Shown: positions 34,959 to 44,570, counted from the first letter of the stretch. The stretch: 64,000 nt of DNA from Mangrovimicrobium sediminis (GCF_004745945.1 NZ_SRLE01000006.1:372001-436000), one strand, 5' to 3'. Translations and numbers: made by a program. The notes: generated by a model from the sequence alone, not told the origin.

Positions 34959-36404
34959 ATGCCTCTACGCAATACGATTCAGCTCATCTGCTATCCCAAC
35001 CGTATCGGCAACAACCTCGCAGACCTCTACAACACGCTGGAAACGTATTTTTCCGATGCGCTTGGCGGGGTGCACATCCTGCCCTTCTACCCGTCCAATG
35101 CCGACGGCGGGTTCTCGCCCCTCACCCATGCTGAGGTCGATCCGGCCTATGGCACCTGGGAGGACATCGAGCGCATCTCCGCCAAATACGACCTGTGCGC
35201 CGATCTCACGGTCAACCACATCTCCGACGAGTCCGAGGAATTCAAGGATTTCCTGCAGCACGGCTTCGAGTCCAAATACGCCGACCTGTTTGTCGACGTC
35301 GACAAGTTCGGCGAGATCTCCCATGACGACCTGGCGAAAATCCATATTCGCAAGGAGAAGGAACCCTTCCGCGAGGTCACCTTCGCCAACGGCGACACAG
35401 CGCGCGTGTGGTGTACCTTCACCGAGCGCCAGATCGACCTGAACTACCAGTCGGAACTCACCTACCAGCTGCAGGAGGCCTACATCCGCGAGCTGACCTC
35501 CCACGGCGTCAAGCTGCTGCGCCTGGACGCGTTCGGCTATACCACCAAGGAGATCGGTACCAGCTGCTTCCTGGTCGAGCCGGAGGTCTACCGCAACCTG
35601 GAGTGGATCAACGAGGTGGCCCTCAAGTACGGCGCCGAGTGCCTGCCGGAAGTGCACGACCACACCAGCTACCAGTACGCGATCGGCCGCCGCAACATGC
35701 ACCCCTACGGCTTTGCCCTGCCGCCGCTGCTGCTGTACTCCCTGCTCGATGCCAACAGCGTGTACCTGAAGAACTGGCTGCGCATGTGCCCGCGCAACCA
35801 GATCACCGTGCTCGACACCCACGACGGCATCTGCATTCCCGACGTGGAAGGCGTCCTGCCGGACGACAAGATCCGCATCCTGATCGACAACATCGACGCG
35901 CGCAGCGCCGACCCCATCCTGCGCCGCTCGGCCGCCAACATCCACAGCGTCGGCGCCATCTACCAGCTCACCTGTACCTTCTACGACGCGCTGATGCAGA
36001 ACGACGACGCCTACATCGCCGCCCGCGCGATCCAGTTCTTCACCCCCGGCATTCCGCAGGTCTACTACGTGGGCCTGCTCGCCGGCTGCAATGACGAGGA
36101 ACTGATGAACGAGACCGGCGAGTTGCGCGACATCAACCGCCACTTCTACACGCTGGAAGAGGTGGACGAGGCAGTGCAGCAACCGGTGGTACAGCGACTG
36201 CTCGCCCTGATGCGCTTCCGCTGCAGCTACCCCGCCTTCGAGGGCCGCTTCGAACTCAACTACTCCAGCGATTCGAGCGTCGCCATGGGCTGGCGTCACG
36301 GCGAGGCCTATTGCAAGCTGTTCGTCGACCTCAACTTCAACATCACCACTGTCACCTACCGGGATATGGAAACCGGCGAGGAGACTACGCTGGCGCTGCC
36401 CTAG
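34959..36404 (+). CDS. GH13_18 phosphorylase, probably glucosylglycerol phosphorylase
   Basis: This 481-aa enzyme belongs to the sucrose phosphorylase subfamily of GH13. The nucleophile is the Asp in LRLDAFGYTTKE, the acid/base is the Glu in CLPEVHDH, and the stabilising Asp is in VLDTHDGI. Sucrose, sucrose 6-phosphate, glucosylglycerate and glucosylglycerol phosphorylases share this fold. Adjacency to ggpPS (51 bp, same strand) points to glucosylglycerol plus phosphate giving glucose 1-phosphate and glycerol, recycling the osmolyte. A glucosylglycerol phosphorylase of this subfamily is known from the marine genus Marinobacter. AGGGAGA precedes the ATG. Confidence 0.85.
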   Translation: MPLRNTIQLICYPNRIGNNLADLYNTLETYFSDALGGVHILPFYPSNADGGFSPLTHAEVDPAYGTWEDIERISAKYDLCADLTVNHISDESEEFKDFLQHGFESKYADLFVDVDKFGEISHDDLAKIHIRKEKEPFREVTFANGDTARVWCTFTERQIDLNYQSELTYQLQEAYIRELTSHGVKLLRLDAFGYTTKEIGTSCFLVEPEVYRNLEWINEVALKYGAECLPEVHDHTSYQYAIGRRNMHPYGFALPPLLLYSLLDANSVYLKNWLRMCPRNQITVLDTHDGICIPDVEGVLPDDKIRILIDNIDARSADPILRRSAANIHSVGAIYQLTCTFYDALMQNDDAYIAARAIQFFTPGIPQVYYVGLLAGCNDEELMNETGELRDINRHFYTLEEVDEAVQQPVVQRLLALMRFRCSYPAFEGRFELNYSSDSSVAMGWRHGEAYCKLFVDLNFNITTVTYRDMETGEETTLALP

Positions 36405-36633
36405 AGCGGCACCCTCTCGCCGGGCCTGGCTCGCGCCGATGCCGGCCCATCGCCCTGCTCCACACCGCCTACCCGACCGCGCTGCCTGCTCAACGCACAG
36501 CGCGGACTACACTCCCATTGCGTGCCTCCACTGCCGCCCCGACAGGCGGCAGTGAACTGGGGATTGACTTGCCGAAATATTGGCGTCACCATTGTGACAC
36601 CAAATACAACGAACCCCCCAACGAGGTTTACGG

Positions 36634-38202
36634 ATGAGCACCAGCGCCAACGCCAGCAGCGATGCTGTCTACTACGACCCCTACCTGCGCGAAATCGCCA
36701 GGAACCCCTACCCGGTCTACCGCCGCCTGCGCGACGAGGCGCCGGTGTACTACAACCCGGAGTACGATTTCTACGCGGTGAGCCACTACGACGACGTCAA
36801 GGCGGGCTTCGCCAACCACAAGACGTTCATCTCCAGCCGCGGCGGCATTCTCGAGCTGATCAAGGAGAACGTGCAAATGCCCCCGGGCACCTTCATTTTC
36901 GAGGACCCGCCCCTGCACACCGTGCACCGCACCATCGTGCAGCGCATGTTCATGCCCCGGCGCATGATCAACCTCGAGAGCAAGGTGCGCGAACTGACCG
37001 CGAACTGCCTGGACCAGCTGGTCGGCCGCGACGACTTCGACTTCATCGCCGACATCGGCGCGCAGATTCCCATGCGCGTCATCGGCATGCTGCTCGGCAT
37101 TCCCGAGGAAGACCTGCAGATCGTGCGCGAATCCACCGACTCGCGCCTGCGCACCGAGGAGGGCAAACCGCTGGATTACGGCGGCCAGCTGGCCATGGAC
37201 GCGAGCTTCGAGCAGTACATCGACTGGCGTATCGACAACCCCTCCGACGACGTCATCACCGAGCTGATGGGCGTTGAATTCGAGGACGAGACCGGCACCC
37301 GTCGCACCCTCACCCGCGAGGAGTTGCTGACCTTCGTCAACGTGCTCGCCGGCGCCGGCAACGAAACCACCAACCGCCTGATCGGCTGGACCGCCAAGAC
37401 CCTGGCCGACCACCCGGACCAGCGCCGCGAGCTGGCCGCCGACCCGAGCCTGATTCCGGACGCCATCGAGGAAGTGCTGCGCTACGAACCGGTGGGCACC
37501 CACGTCGGCCGCTACCTGGCCGCGGATTTCGAGTTCCAGGGACAGACGGTGCCGGCGGGCAGCGCCATCCTGTTGCTGGTCGGCTCCGCCAACCGCGACG
37601 AGCGCCACTTCCCCGACCCGGACCGTTTCGACATCCACCGCGAGCGCCGCTCGCCGCACCTGACCTTCGGCTTCGGCATCCACACCTGCATCGGCAACGT
37701 GCTGGCGCGCATGGAAGGCCGCGTGGTCTACGAGGAGCTGCTCAAGCGGATTCCGGAGTGGGAGATCGACGTCGACAACGCCGAACTGTCATCCACTTCC
37801 ACCGTGCGCGGCTGGGAAACCCTGCCCGCCTACCTCAACGGCAAGAAGCCCACGCGTTCGGCGGCACCGGCGGCCACCCTGGTCACCGGCGAAGCGCCGG
37901 ATTCGGTCGCTGGCGAATGGCAGGTCACCATCAAGAGTCCCACCGGGCCGATGGCCACCACCCTGGTGCTGGAGGAGTCCGCCGATGGCGTGCTCAGCGG
38001 CAGCCAGTCCGGCGAGGGCACGACCACGCCGATCGAGAGCGCCAGCTACAGCGACGGCTCGATTTCGTGGACCAACAAAATCACCAAGCCGATGAAAATG
38101 AAGCTCGACTTCACCGGCCAGGTGTCTGGGGGAGAGATGACCGGCAAGGTGAAAGCCGGGTTCATGGGCAAGTTCAACTTCACCGGTGTGAAGCTGTCCT
38201 GA
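36634..38202 (+). CDS. Cytochrome P450 fused to a C-terminal beta-rich domain
   Basis: This 522-aa protein is about 110 residues longer than a normal soluble P450. Residues to about 410 form the P450, with LAGAGNETTN, the ExxR as EVLR, and FGFGIHTCIG with the heme cysteine. After a Pro/Ala linker (about 411-425), the last about 100 residues alternate polar and hydrophobic strands (GEWQVTIKSP, TTLVLEES, KLDFTGQVSGGEMTGKVKAG). They look like a small beta barrel, possibly lipid- or steroid-binding. AACGAGG precedes the ATG. No ferredoxin is nearby. The extra domain's role is unknown. Confidence 0.88.
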   Translation: MSTSANASSDAVYYDPYLREIARNPYPVYRRLRDEAPVYYNPEYDFYAVSHYDDVKAGFANHKTFISSRGGILELIKENVQMPPGTFIFEDPPLHTVHRTIVQRMFMPRRMINLESKVRELTANCLDQLVGRDDFDFIADIGAQIPMRVIGMLLGIPEEDLQIVRESTDSRLRTEEGKPLDYGGQLAMDASFEQYIDWRIDNPSDDVITELMGVEFEDETGTRRTLTREELLTFVNVLAGAGNETTNRLIGWTAKTLADHPDQRRELAADPSLIPDAIEEVLRYEPVGTHVGRYLAADFEFQGQTVPAGSAILLLVGSANRDERHFPDPDRFDIHRERRSPHLTFGFGIHTCIGNVLARMEGRVVYEELLKRIPEWEIDVDNAELSSTSTVRGWETLPAYLNGKKPTRSAAPAATLVTGEAPDSVAGEWQVTIKSPTGPMATTLVLEESADGVLSGSQSGEGTTTPIESASYSDGSISWTNKITKPMKMKLDFTGQVSGGEMTGKVKAGFMGKFNFTGVKLS

Positions 38203-38210
38203 CGGTAAAA

Positions 38211-38237
38211 TGCTCCCCGGACCTGCGCCGGGGAGCA
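38211..38237. terminator. Bidirectional terminator between P450 and peptidase genes
   Basis: A ten-pair stem TGCTCCCCGG / CCGGGGAGCA with a seven-base loop lies between convergent stops at 38202 and 38243. A T-run follows on the reverse strand (TTTTA) and CACTTT on the forward strand. Confidence 0.75.
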
Positions 38238-38242
38238 CACTT

Positions 38243-40135
38243 TCAGTCCTCCAGCTCGAACTCTTTAGCCAGCTGCACCTGCAGCGCGCCGAAGCGATCC
38301 ATCACCGACTGGATCACCGCCGGATCGGTCATGTCCACCCCGCCCACCTTGAGCGCGTCCAGCGGATACACGCTGCCGCCGAGCTTCAGCATCTTGATGT
38401 AGTCCGCCGCGGCTGACTTGTCGCCACTGCGGAAACGCGCGGCCAGCGCCTCGCCGGCGGCAAAGCTGGTGGCGTAGTTCCACACGTAGAAATTGCGGAA
38501 GAAGTGCGGGATACGCGCCCAGTAGACATTGGTGTACTCGTTCTGGGCGATGGCATCGCCGTTGTACAGGTCGTTGAGCTCCACGTAGATGTTACCCAGG
38601 GTATCGGCGGTGAGCGCTTCGCCCGCCTCGGCCAGGGCGTGGGCGCGGGCCTCCCACTCGTGGAAGAAGATCTGGGTGACGAAGGTGTTGCGGATACTGC
38701 TCAGGCTGTGGTCCAGCAGCAGCTTGCGCTCCACCGGGTCGGTGGTGCGCTCGAGCATCCACTCGGTGAACAGCGACTCGCTGGCCACCGAGCCCACCTC
38801 GGCGACAAACGTAGCCGGGTCCGCGTTGTGGAAGCTCTGGTTGCGGTCGGCGAGAACACCGTGCACCGAGTGACCCATCTCGTGCACCAGGGTCGACAGT
38901 GAATCGAAGTTGCCCTCCCAGTTCAGGAACAGGTAGTACGGCTGCTGGTAGGTGCCCCAGGAATAGGCGCCGCCCTGCTTGCCCTCGTTGCTGTAGACAT
39001 CCACCCAGCGCTTGTCCAGGGCTTCCTGGGCGATGGTGGCGAACTCCTCGCCGAAGGTCTCGGTCCAGAACTGCATAGCCAGTTCCCAGGCCTCGGGGAA
39101 GGTGTAGCTGCGGCCGCCCTCGGTGATCAGCGGTACGCTGGTATCCCAGGGGTACAGCGTTTCATAGCCGAGAATGCGGCGACGCAGGTCCAGGTAGCCC
39201 TGCAGTTTATCGGTATTGCTGTGCACCGTATCCAGCAGGGTCTCCAGCACCTCCGGCGGTACGTTGCTGGCGGAAAGCGCCGCCGCCACCGCGCTGGGGT
39301 AGTGGTAGACGCGCGCCAGCCAGACGTCGCGCTGGATCTTGGAGCCCATAGTGGCGGCAAAGGTATCGCGGTAGCGGGCGATGGCGGCCAGGTGTGCCTG
39401 GTAGGCGTTCTCGCGCACCTGGCGGTCCGGGCTGGAGCGCAGGCGACCGAACTGGCCGGGGGATACCACCGCGTCCTCGCCGTTCTCGTCCTTCACCGTC
39501 GGCCACTCGATACCGGCGTGGTTGAGCGCGTTATAGGCGTTGACGTGGCCGCTGCCCGGCAGGCTGGAACCGGCCACCACTTCCTCGACTTCCGGCGAGC
39601 GGGTGTGTTCACGCAGGCGCCAGATGTTGTCCAGGTAATGCAGGTAGGGCTGCAGTTCCTTCGCCTTGCGGTACTTCTTGGCCTGCTTCTCGGGCACCTG
39701 GGCAATTTCCGGCTCGATGAAGGCCAGCGCCGACTGCATGCGCGCGTACAGGGCCTCGGAGCGACCGCTCTGTTCGTTGCCCTGAGTGTCGCCGTTATTC
39801 ACGTGTACCTTCTGGTGCGCGTGCACGTACAGCGGGAACAGCGCGTGGTACAGGTCGAACTGGGTCTGCAGGGCCGCCGCCATGGTCTTCGCCGAGGAGC
39901 CCACCTTGCCGCGGTACTGCTCCGCCTCGCCCAGGCGCGCCTCGACCGCCGCGTAAGCCGCATCCCAGGCGGCGGCATCGGCGAAATAAAGACCCAGGTC
40001 CCAGGTGTACTGTTCGGGCATCGCGTCGCGGCTGTCGAAGTAGAGTTCTTCGGCGGCGGCAAACGGCGCCAGTGGCAGCGCCACGGCGACGGCGGCGACG
40101 CCGAGCGCGCGGCGCACAGTGGATTGAAGTTTCAT
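38243..40135 (-). CDS. Exported M3-family oligoendopeptidase (PepF-like)
   Basis: This 630-aa zinc peptidase cleaves oligopeptides. The active site VHEMGHSVHG contains HExxH, and the third ligand glutamate is likely in the FVAEVGSVASE segment about 30 residues on. An N-terminal signal (LGVAAVAVALPLAPFAAA) suggests export to the periplasm, unlike cytoplasmic PepF and OpdA. Length is normal for PepF plus a leader. GAGG lies eight bases before the ATG. It is convergent with the P450 gene. Confidence 0.92.
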   Translation of the reverse strand: MKLQSTVRRALGVAAVAVALPLAPFAAAEELYFDSRDAMPEQYTWDLGLYFADAAAWDAAYAAVEARLGEAEQYRGKVGSSAKTMAAALQTQFDLYHALFPLYVHAHQKVHVNNGDTQGNEQSGRSEALYARMQSALAFIEPEIAQVPEKQAKKYRKAKELQPYLHYLDNIWRLREHTRSPEVEEVVAGSSLPGSGHVNAYNALNHAGIEWPTVKDENGEDAVVSPGQFGRLRSSPDRQVRENAYQAHLAAIARYRDTFAATMGSKIQRDVWLARVYHYPSAVAAALSASNVPPEVLETLLDTVHSNTDKLQGYLDLRRRILGYETLYPWDTSVPLITEGGRSYTFPEAWELAMQFWTETFGEEFATIAQEALDKRWVDVYSNEGKQGGAYSWGTYQQPYYLFLNWEGNFDSLSTLVHEMGHSVHGVLADRNQSFHNADPATFVAEVGSVASESLFTEWMLERTTDPVERKLLLDHSLSSIRNTFVTQIFFHEWEARAHALAEAGEALTADTLGNIYVELNDLYNGDAIAQNEYTNVYWARIPHFFRNFYVWNYATSFAAGEALAARFRSGDKSAAADYIKMLKLGGSVYPLDALKVGGVDMTDPAVIQSVMDRFGALQVQLAKEFELED

Positions 40136-40585
40136 CGGCAGGCCTCATCTGGCTTTGTGAAACGGGCCAGTCTAAAGGAATCCGCGACCAACGCTAAGCC
40201 CCGCGCGACCGGTCGAGCGTTCCGCGCGATAAACGGACTGTGACTTTTGCCTGTGACTTTTTACACACTTGCGCCGCGCGCGATTGACCGGGCAATCGCT
40301 TCGGGCGCAAACTACACAGGCTTATTTTTTGGCAAAACTGACTTTAGCAAAGCAAGCGGCAGTAAAACCCATGACCACCATGCATCAGGCATATATCAGC
40401 AAGCGAGACGGTATGTTCACCGTCCCGTCCGTGTGCCTGTGGGTATGCGGGGTGGTTTGAGGAAGCGCTAGTCGTCACAAGACATTCGAAAAGGCCTCCG
40501 AGAACCCTGTTTCCGGAGGCCTTTTTCTTTCCCCACTCATTCCAGGCTTCCGATTTCAGGGCTCTCCCGTTCGAGGGAAGGGATC
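40136..40585 (+). other. 450-bp intergenic region with possible small RNA
   Basis: This gap between divergent genes contains a stem GCGATTG / CAATCGC (about 40278-40297) and ends in a strong terminator (40489-40530) on the strand of the MFS gene. A short frame (40371-40460) lacks a ribosome-binding site and is not called. A terminator with no convincing gene before it suggests an untranslated transcript, either a small RNA or an MFS leader that ends early. Confidence 0.4.
40489..40530 (+). terminator. Strong rho-independent terminator upstream of the MFS gene
   Basis: A stem of about 12 pairs, AAAAGGCCTCCG with CGGAGGCCTTTT, has a 13-base loop and is followed by TTCTTT. It lies 55 bases before the MFS start. 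Confidence 0.88.
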
Positions 40586-41824
40586 ATGAAACGGGAATTA
40601 CACAACAACATACAGGCCATCTACGTGATGGGGTTCCTGCTCGGCTTCGTCGTCGTGGTACCCATCTACGTCCCCCTGCTGCAGGGTTACGGGCTGAGCA
40701 TGAGCGAGGTGCTGCAAACGCAGGCCCTGTTCGCGCTGACCATCGCACTGTTCGAGGTGCCCTCGGGTTACATCGCGGACATCTGGGGCCGGCGCAACGC
40801 GATTCTGGCCGGGGCCGGCCTCAACTCGCTGGGCTTTTTCTCCCTGCTGTGGGCCGATAGCTTCGTCGACTTCCTGGTCTACGAGGCGATTCTCGGCGTG
40901 GGTTTCAGCCTGATCTCGGGCGCCGACCTGGCGCTGCTCTACGACACCGAGGTGTACCTGAAAGAGCAGGGCCTGGACGGCGGCGCCGGCGCCGGCAAGT
41001 CGCTGAGCCGGCTGATCTCCGTGGAGACGGCTGCCTCCGGTGCCGCCGGCGTGGTCGCCAGCGTACTGCTGATCTGGTCGCTGGACGCCGTGGTCCTGGT
41101 GCAGGCGATTACCGGCTTCGCGCCGTTCTTCATCGGGCTTAGCCTGGTCGAGGTACCGCGCGTGACCAGCGTCGCCGGCGAGAGCGACCACGCCGGCAAC
41201 GCGCGCCGCATCCTGGCCATGCTCGTGTTCGGCAAGCCGGTGGTGCTGTGGACGGCCCTGGCCATCGCCGTGTTCGGCCTGTTCGCCGCCTATACCTTCT
41301 GGATCTACCAGAAGTACTGGGAGGTGCAGGGCATAGACCTCGCCTACTTCGGCTACCTGTGGGCGGGGCTGGCGATCGCCACCAGCCTGGCGGCGCGCTA
41401 CTGCGCGGGACTGGAACTGGCCATCGGCACCCAGCGCCTGCTGGTGCTGATCGTGGTCCTGCCGATAGTGGGAATGCTGGGCATGGCCTTCGGGCCGGGC
41501 TGGATCGGCGTGCTGTTCGGCCTCGCCGTACAGGTCTCGCGCGGCCTGTCGATGACGCTGTTCTACGAGGCGCTCAACCGGCGCGTGCCGGGCGAGTTTC
41601 GCGCCACGGTGAACTCGCTGGTCAGCCTGGCGGTGCGCTCGATGTTTATCGTCACCGGCCCGCTGCTGGGCATGGCGCTGGACAGCCAGGGCACGCAGAC
41701 CACCCTGCTCGCGCTGGTGGTGATCTTCGCACCGCTGATGGTATTGGTGCTGATCCCGCTGGTGCTGCGCATCCGCCGCGAGCAGGCGGAACTCAACGCG
41801 AATCCCGCCGGCAGCACCGCCTAG
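40586..41824 (+). CDS. Major facilitator superfamily transporter
   Basis: This 412-aa protein with about 12 membrane helices has the MFS signature after helix 2 in GYIADIWGRRNAIL (G-x-x-aD-x-x-GRR). The halves are separated by a central loop around residue 200. Substrate is unknown; the sequence does not match a named sugar or drug class that I can see. GAGGGAAGGGATC precedes the ATG. A terminator-containing leader lies just upstream. Confidence 0.88.
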   Translation: MKRELHNNIQAIYVMGFLLGFVVVVPIYVPLLQGYGLSMSEVLQTQALFALTIALFEVPSGYIADIWGRRNAILAGAGLNSLGFFSLLWADSFVDFLVYEAILGVGFSLISGADLALLYDTEVYLKEQGLDGGAGAGKSLSRLISVETAASGAAGVVASVLLIWSLDAVVLVQAITGFAPFFIGLSLVEVPRVTSVAGESDHAGNARRILAMLVFGKPVVLWTALAIAVFGLFAAYTFWIYQKYWEVQGIDLAYFGYLWAGLAIATSLAARYCAGLELAIGTQRLLVLIVVLPIVGMLGMAFGPGWIGVLFGLAVQVSRGLSMTLFYEALNRRVPGEFRATVNSLVSLAVRSMFIVTGPLLGMALDSQGTQTTLLALVVIFAPLMVLVLIPLVLRIRREQAELNANPAGSTA

Positions 41825-41851
41825 GGAACGCGCTTCACGCTGCCCGGCCGC

Positions 41852-43177
41852 TCACAGGAAGCGGTCGAGCAGCGCCTTCACATCCACCCGCGCCTTTAGC
41901 CGCGTTGCGAGCAGGAACATACCGCCAAGCTTGCGGTGGAAGTACATTGCGTCGGTGGGCGGCGCCTGCCAGAAATCGCGGTAGTGCCCCACCTCTTCGC
42001 CCATCGCGGACATGCGCTGCAGCATGTCTGACTCGCCGAAATCGTACTCGCCCTCCACCTGCAGCGGTTCCAGCACCAGCAGGAAAATATCCAGCAGCAA
42101 CTGGCGGTACTCGCCGTCCTCGTCCCCGGTGGCGTAGCCGATGCGCTCCGCGGCGGCGAGCAGGCGCTCGTGGTTGCCGGCGATGGCCGCCTTGGCCAGG
42201 CTGCGGTAGTGTTTGACGAACTCCGCCTTGAACCGCCGGGTGGCGCCGAAGTCCAGCAGCACGATACGGCCGCTTGCCTCGTCGTAGTGATAGTTGGCGA
42301 AATTCGGGTCGGTTTGCACCATGCGCAGCTCGAACAACTCGCGGAACATGAGTTCGATCAGCGCGCTCATCACGCGGTCGCGCTCGTCCTGCGCCTGCGC
42401 CACCACACCCTCGATCGGCTCGCCCTCGACATAGGTCATCGCCAGCACCGTGGAGCGGGTGAATTCCGGCAGCACCTCGGGTACCCGGAAACGCTCGTCG
42501 CCGGCGAGCAACTCGCCGAAGGTGGCCAGGTACTTCGCCTCAATGAGGTAATCCGCCTCCTCGCGCAACTGCGCCTTGGCGTCGTCCAGCAAGGGCTGGA
42601 TGTCCACCTCCGCCGGCAACAGGCCGGACAGGCGCAGCAGCGAGGCGATATTGTCGACGTCGGCATCGATACTCGCGGCGACGCCGGGGTACTGCACCTT
42701 GAGCACGATGTCGCGGCCGTCCAGGGTCTGTGCGCGGTGCACCTGGCCGATCGACGCCGCCGCCAGCGGCTTGTACTCAAAACTGGCGAACTGCTCGAAC
42801 CAGTCCTCGCCATAGGCCTCGCGCATCACCCGCTGCAACTGCGCCCGCGGCATGTAGCGCGCGGCGGAGCGCAGGCGGGCGAGGATGTCGGCCAGTTCCC
42901 GCGGCAGGAAGTCGCCGGCATCCATGGACAGCATCTGGCCGACCTTCATCGCGGCGCCGCGCATGGTAGCCAGCTGGTCCGCCACGCGTTTCGCGTTGCC
43001 CGGGGTCAGCAGCATGTCGCGTGCGCTCGGGCGGTTGCCGGCGCGCCACTGCCGGGCGCCCTCGGCCAGCATGCCGCCGGCCACGCCGCCGGCCATTTTC
43101 GCCATGCGCGCCATGCGCGACACCCGCGAGGTGGGAATCGCGCGGGCGTCGTCGTCCTCGTCGTCACGCCTGGCCAT
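41852..43177 (-). CDS. ABC1/UbiB-family atypical kinase, copy 1
   Basis: This 441-aa protein has the hallmarks of ABC1/ADCK/UbiB atypical kinases: KVGQMLS (KxGQ motif), AAASIGQVHRA (alanine-rich loop replacing the glycine-rich loop), the lysine in VLKVQYPG, DPNFANYHY (catalytic and Asn positions) and LLDFGATR (DFG). Such proteins support ubiquinone biosynthesis or lipid homeostasis through ATPase activity. ATG 43177 follows GAGAGGGAG and lies 14 bases inside the end of the preceding ABC1 gene, so the two are coupled. UbiB's C-terminal helices are not evident, so it is a paralog and not UbiB itself. Confidence 0.9.
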   Translation of the reverse strand: MARRDDEDDDARAIPTSRVSRMARMAKMAGGVAGGMLAEGARQWRAGNRPSARDMLLTPGNAKRVADQLATMRGAAMKVGQMLSMDAGDFLPRELADILARLRSAARYMPRAQLQRVMREAYGEDWFEQFASFEYKPLAAASIGQVHRAQTLDGRDIVLKVQYPGVAASIDADVDNIASLLRLSGLLPAEVDIQPLLDDAKAQLREEADYLIEAKYLATFGELLAGDERFRVPEVLPEFTRSTVLAMTYVEGEPIEGVVAQAQDERDRVMSALIELMFRELFELRMVQTDPNFANYHYDEASGRIVLLDFGATRRFKAEFVKHYRSLAKAAIAGNHERLLAAAERIGYATGDEDGEYRQLLLDIFLLVLEPLQVEGEYDFGESDMLQRMSAMGEEVGHYRDFWQAPPTDAMYFHRKLGGMFLLATRLKARVDVKALLDRFL

Positions 43178-44570
43178 GTCGCTCCCTCTCGCGCCAGGCG
43201 GCGACGTGCCGCTCAAGCATGTCGCAGGCATTGAACTGGGCGTCCAGTACCGCGATAAAGTTGAATACCCCGGTGAGCTTGCGCGCGATCAGCGCGAACT
43301 CCCGGGACGGTGGAATGAAATGACGGCTGGTGGCGGAGGCCGCCGCCTGCTTGCCGGCGCGCCGCATCAGCCGCGAGCGGCCCCAGCAGTACTCGCCGTC
43401 CTCGTTGAGGTATTCCGGCGGCAGGTCTTCGGGGCGGCGCAGGGGTTCGAGCAGGTGCACACAGAAGTCGGCAAACATCTGCCGGCCCTCCTCGCCGACA
43501 TCCGGGTGCAGGCAGCCCAGGCCCACCAGGCCTTCGACAATCGCCGGGATGTCCTGGCGCTGGCTGGCGTCGACGGTGCCGCGCAGGTGTTCGAGAAACT
43601 CCGGCGAGCAGTCCAGCACGGAGCCGAAATCCAGCAGCGCGAGTTCGTCGTCGGCGTACTTCTTGCGCCGGTCATCCAGCCGCAAAAGGTAATTGCCGAA
43701 GTTGGGGTCGGTCTGCAGCAGGCCCCAGTCGTAGAGTTCGTAGAAGAACAGCTCGAGCATGGCCCGGCCCAGGGCATTGCGCCGCTCCTGCGACAGGGCG
43801 GCGACCTCCGTCGCGCTCACCGGGTAGCCCTCGATGTATTCCAGCGCCAGCACCTCGCGGGTGCAGTAGCGCGGATACTGGGCCGGCACATGGAAATGCA
43901 CGCCCTCCGGCTCCACGCCGGCGACCAGCTCGCGCATGCGCGCGGTGAGGCGGGCCTCGCGTTCGTAGTCGATCTCCAGGTGCAGGTGCCCACGCAGGGA
44001 CTGCATCCAGTTGTCGAGGTCGCGGCCGGACTTTACCCAGCGCGCCAGCAGCAACATGCGCACCACCGCGTCGAAGTCGGCGTCGATCATCTGCGCCAGG
44101 CCCGGGTACTGGATCTTCAGGCAGATCCACTCGCCGCTGTCGCGGATCTTCGCCAGGTGCACCTGGGCCAACGAAGCTGCGGCGACCGCATCGGGGTCGA
44201 TGTCGAGTTCGTCGAAGCGCGTCCCCAGCGAGGCGCGTACCGCGCTCTCCAGCGCATCCCAGGGCAGCGGTTCGGTCTGGTCGGAAAGGTCACGCAGGGC
44301 ATCGACCAGCACCGGCGGCAGGAAGTGCTCGCCGAACAGCGCCATCATCTGGCCGATCTTCACGTAGGTGCCCTTGAGCCGGCCCAGTTCGGCGGCAAAC
44401 CGCTGGGCCTCACGACGGGCAAAGGCGGAGTCCTCCTCCTCGCGGCCCAACACCCGGGCGATCGCACTGTCCACGGCCAGGGCGCCGCCGGCGCGCAGGC
44501 CGGCCATGGACACGGCCAGGCCACGGCCCAGGGCGCGCGAGGGGAAGGGAGATTTTTTCTTGCCTGCCAT
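43164..44570 (-). CDS. ABC1/UbiB-family atypical kinase, copy 2
   Basis: This 468-aa paralog of the neighbouring kinase has the same motifs: KIGQMMALFG, AAASLAQVHLA, CLKIQYPG, DPNFGNYLL and LLDFGSVLD. It overlaps copy 1 by 14 bases. The two are clearly diverged, so they are not a recent duplication, and may work as a pair. ATG 44570 is chosen; GTG 44594 would add eight residues. It lies downstream of a GC-rich hairpin that separates it from the cytochrome genes. Confidence 0.9.
   Translation of the reverse strand: MAGKKKSPFPSRALGRGLAVSMAGLRAGGALAVDSAIARVLGREEEDSAFARREAQRFAAELGRLKGTYVKIGQMMALFGEHFLPPVLVDALRDLSDQTEPLPWDALESAVRASLGTRFDELDIDPDAVAAASLAQVHLAKIRDSGEWICLKIQYPGLAQMIDADFDAVVRMLLLARWVKSGRDLDNWMQSLRGHLHLEIDYEREARLTARMRELVAGVEPEGVHFHVPAQYPRYCTREVLALEYIEGYPVSATEVAALSQERRNALGRAMLELFFYELYDWGLLQTDPNFGNYLLRLDDRRKKYADDELALLDFGSVLDCSPEFLEHLRGTVDASQRQDIPAIVEGLVGLGCLHPDVGEEGRQMFADFCVHLLEPLRRPEDLPPEYLNEDGEYCWGRSRLMRRAGKQAAASATSRHFIPPSREFALIARKLTGVFNFIAVLDAQFNACDMLERHVAAWRERERHGQA

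Noticed and set aside
40371..40460. Small 29-aa ORF before the MFS gene
   Set aside because: No ribosome-binding site and no recognisable motif; treated as part of a possible untranslated RNA.
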